This document shows, piece after piece, positions 5,684 through 5,937 of a stretch of DNA of 5,937 bases. The position numbers and the translations under genes are program-made. How positions within the stretch are numbered: position 1 is the first letter of the stretch; every line of letters begins with the position of its first letter. The stretch is from Methanothrix sp. (GTDB lineage Archaea > Halobacteriota > Methanosarcinia > Methanotrichales > Methanotrichaceae). The notes beneath the pieces were generated by a model. It was not told the DNA's origin. It made no database searches and worked only from the letters and a program-made list of their open reading frames with translations. The DNA is taken from positions 1 through 5,937 of the forward strand of contig JAQTYS010000167.1 in the NCBI GenBank assembly GCA_028688175.1, given 5' to 3'.

Positions 5684-5937
5684 ATGCTAAAGGCCAACCC
5701 CAAGACATCATGGAACAGCAACGAATGCATGCCAACGGTTGCAGCAACGGCTTACGTAGATGAATCTGCAGTGATCATAGGCGACGTGCGCATTGGCGAA
5801 GAGGTTTACGTAGGCCCGGTCGCATCCTTGCGGGCGGACGAGGCCAACCCCATCATCATCGGCGATAGGTGCAACATCCAGGACGGCGTTATCTTCCACG
5901 GCCTCATGGGAAGCTCCATAAATCTGGGAAGGCAGAT
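5684..5937 (+). CDS. Gamma-class carbonic anhydrase, Cam-like (5' part, runs off the window)
   Basis: Start of a zinc- or iron-dependent enzyme interconverting CO2 and bicarbonate; the first 84 residues are visible. It aligns without gaps, from memory, to Cam of Methanosarcina thermophila at a constant offset of nine residues: NPKTSWN matches NPVTPWN, ASLRADE matches ASIRSDE, and DRCNIQDGVIFH matches DRSNVQDGVVLH. Visible active-site residues are Arg 50, Asp 52, Glu 53, Asn 64, Gln 66 and metal ligand His 72, corresponding to Cam Arg 59, Asp 61, Glu 62, Asn 73, Gln 75 and His 81. The other two histidine ligands lie beyond the edge. Met 75 replaces the proton-shuttle Glu 84. AVIIGDVRIGEEVYVGPVA shows the hexapeptide rhythm of a left-handed beta-helix. 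No signal peptide is present, unlike Cam, so it is probably cytoplasmic. Confidence 0.88.
   Translation, partial: MLKANPKTSWNSNECMPTVAATAYVDESAVIIGDVRIGEEVYVGPVASLRADEANPIIIGDRCNIQDGVIFHGLMGSSINLGRQ

Noticed and set aside
1..5937. Search by eye for CRISPR repeats, insertion-sequence ends and tRNA or rRNA genes
   Set aside because: No regularly spaced repeats, transposase or terminal repeats, tRNA-like arms or rRNA-like conserved segments were seen.

Overview
The window reads as a moderately GC-rich archaeal chromosome segment. The most likely source is an acetate-using methanogen of the Methanosarcinales, possibly Methanothrix/Methanosaeta-like. The pointers are a TrmB-family regulator, a COG1361-type surface protein, an OFA-family transporter, the start of a Cam-like gamma carbonic anhydrase, AGGTGA-type ribosome binding sites, TATA-box promoters and an oligo-T terminator. 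The genus is an inference; no rRNA or marker gene is present.

Layout. (1) Bases 14-736, minus: a TrmB-type winged-helix regulator. (2) Bases 737-830: a compact divergent control region with two overlapping inverted repeats, one enclosing a TATA box and the other covering the regulator's ribosome binding site. (3) Bases 831-3939, plus: a likely three-gene operon. It encodes a secreted, membrane-anchored COG1361-like protein, an ABC ATPase that starts at TTG, and an ABC-2 permease whose start overlaps the ATPase stop by ATGA. (4) Bases 3940-3989: a short convergent gap with an oligo-T terminator for the minus-strand gene. (5) Bases 3990-5282, minus: an OFA-family major facilitator transporter. 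(6) Bases 5283-5683: about 400 AT-rich bases with TATA-like boxes and a possible hairpin, but no convincing gene. (7) Bases 5684-5937, plus: the 5' part of a gamma-class carbonic anhydrase, running off the end of the window.

How the genes may work together. The regulator, surface protein and ABC-2 transporter look like one unit: an ABC-2 exporter (or membrane-remodelling transporter) with its own extracytoplasmic partner, controlled by the divergently transcribed regulator. The cargo cannot be read from the sequence. The second pair, a small-anion transporter and a carbonic anhydrase facing away from a shared AT-rich region, would fit one-carbon or acetate metabolism, but that link is inferred from adjacency and known roles only.

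The most interesting points are the nested operators in the divergent promoter, the COG1361/ABC-2 cassette, an OFA transporter that appears to lack the oxalate-binding lysine, and a Cam-like anhydrase without a leader peptide and with Met in place of the proton-shuttle Glu.
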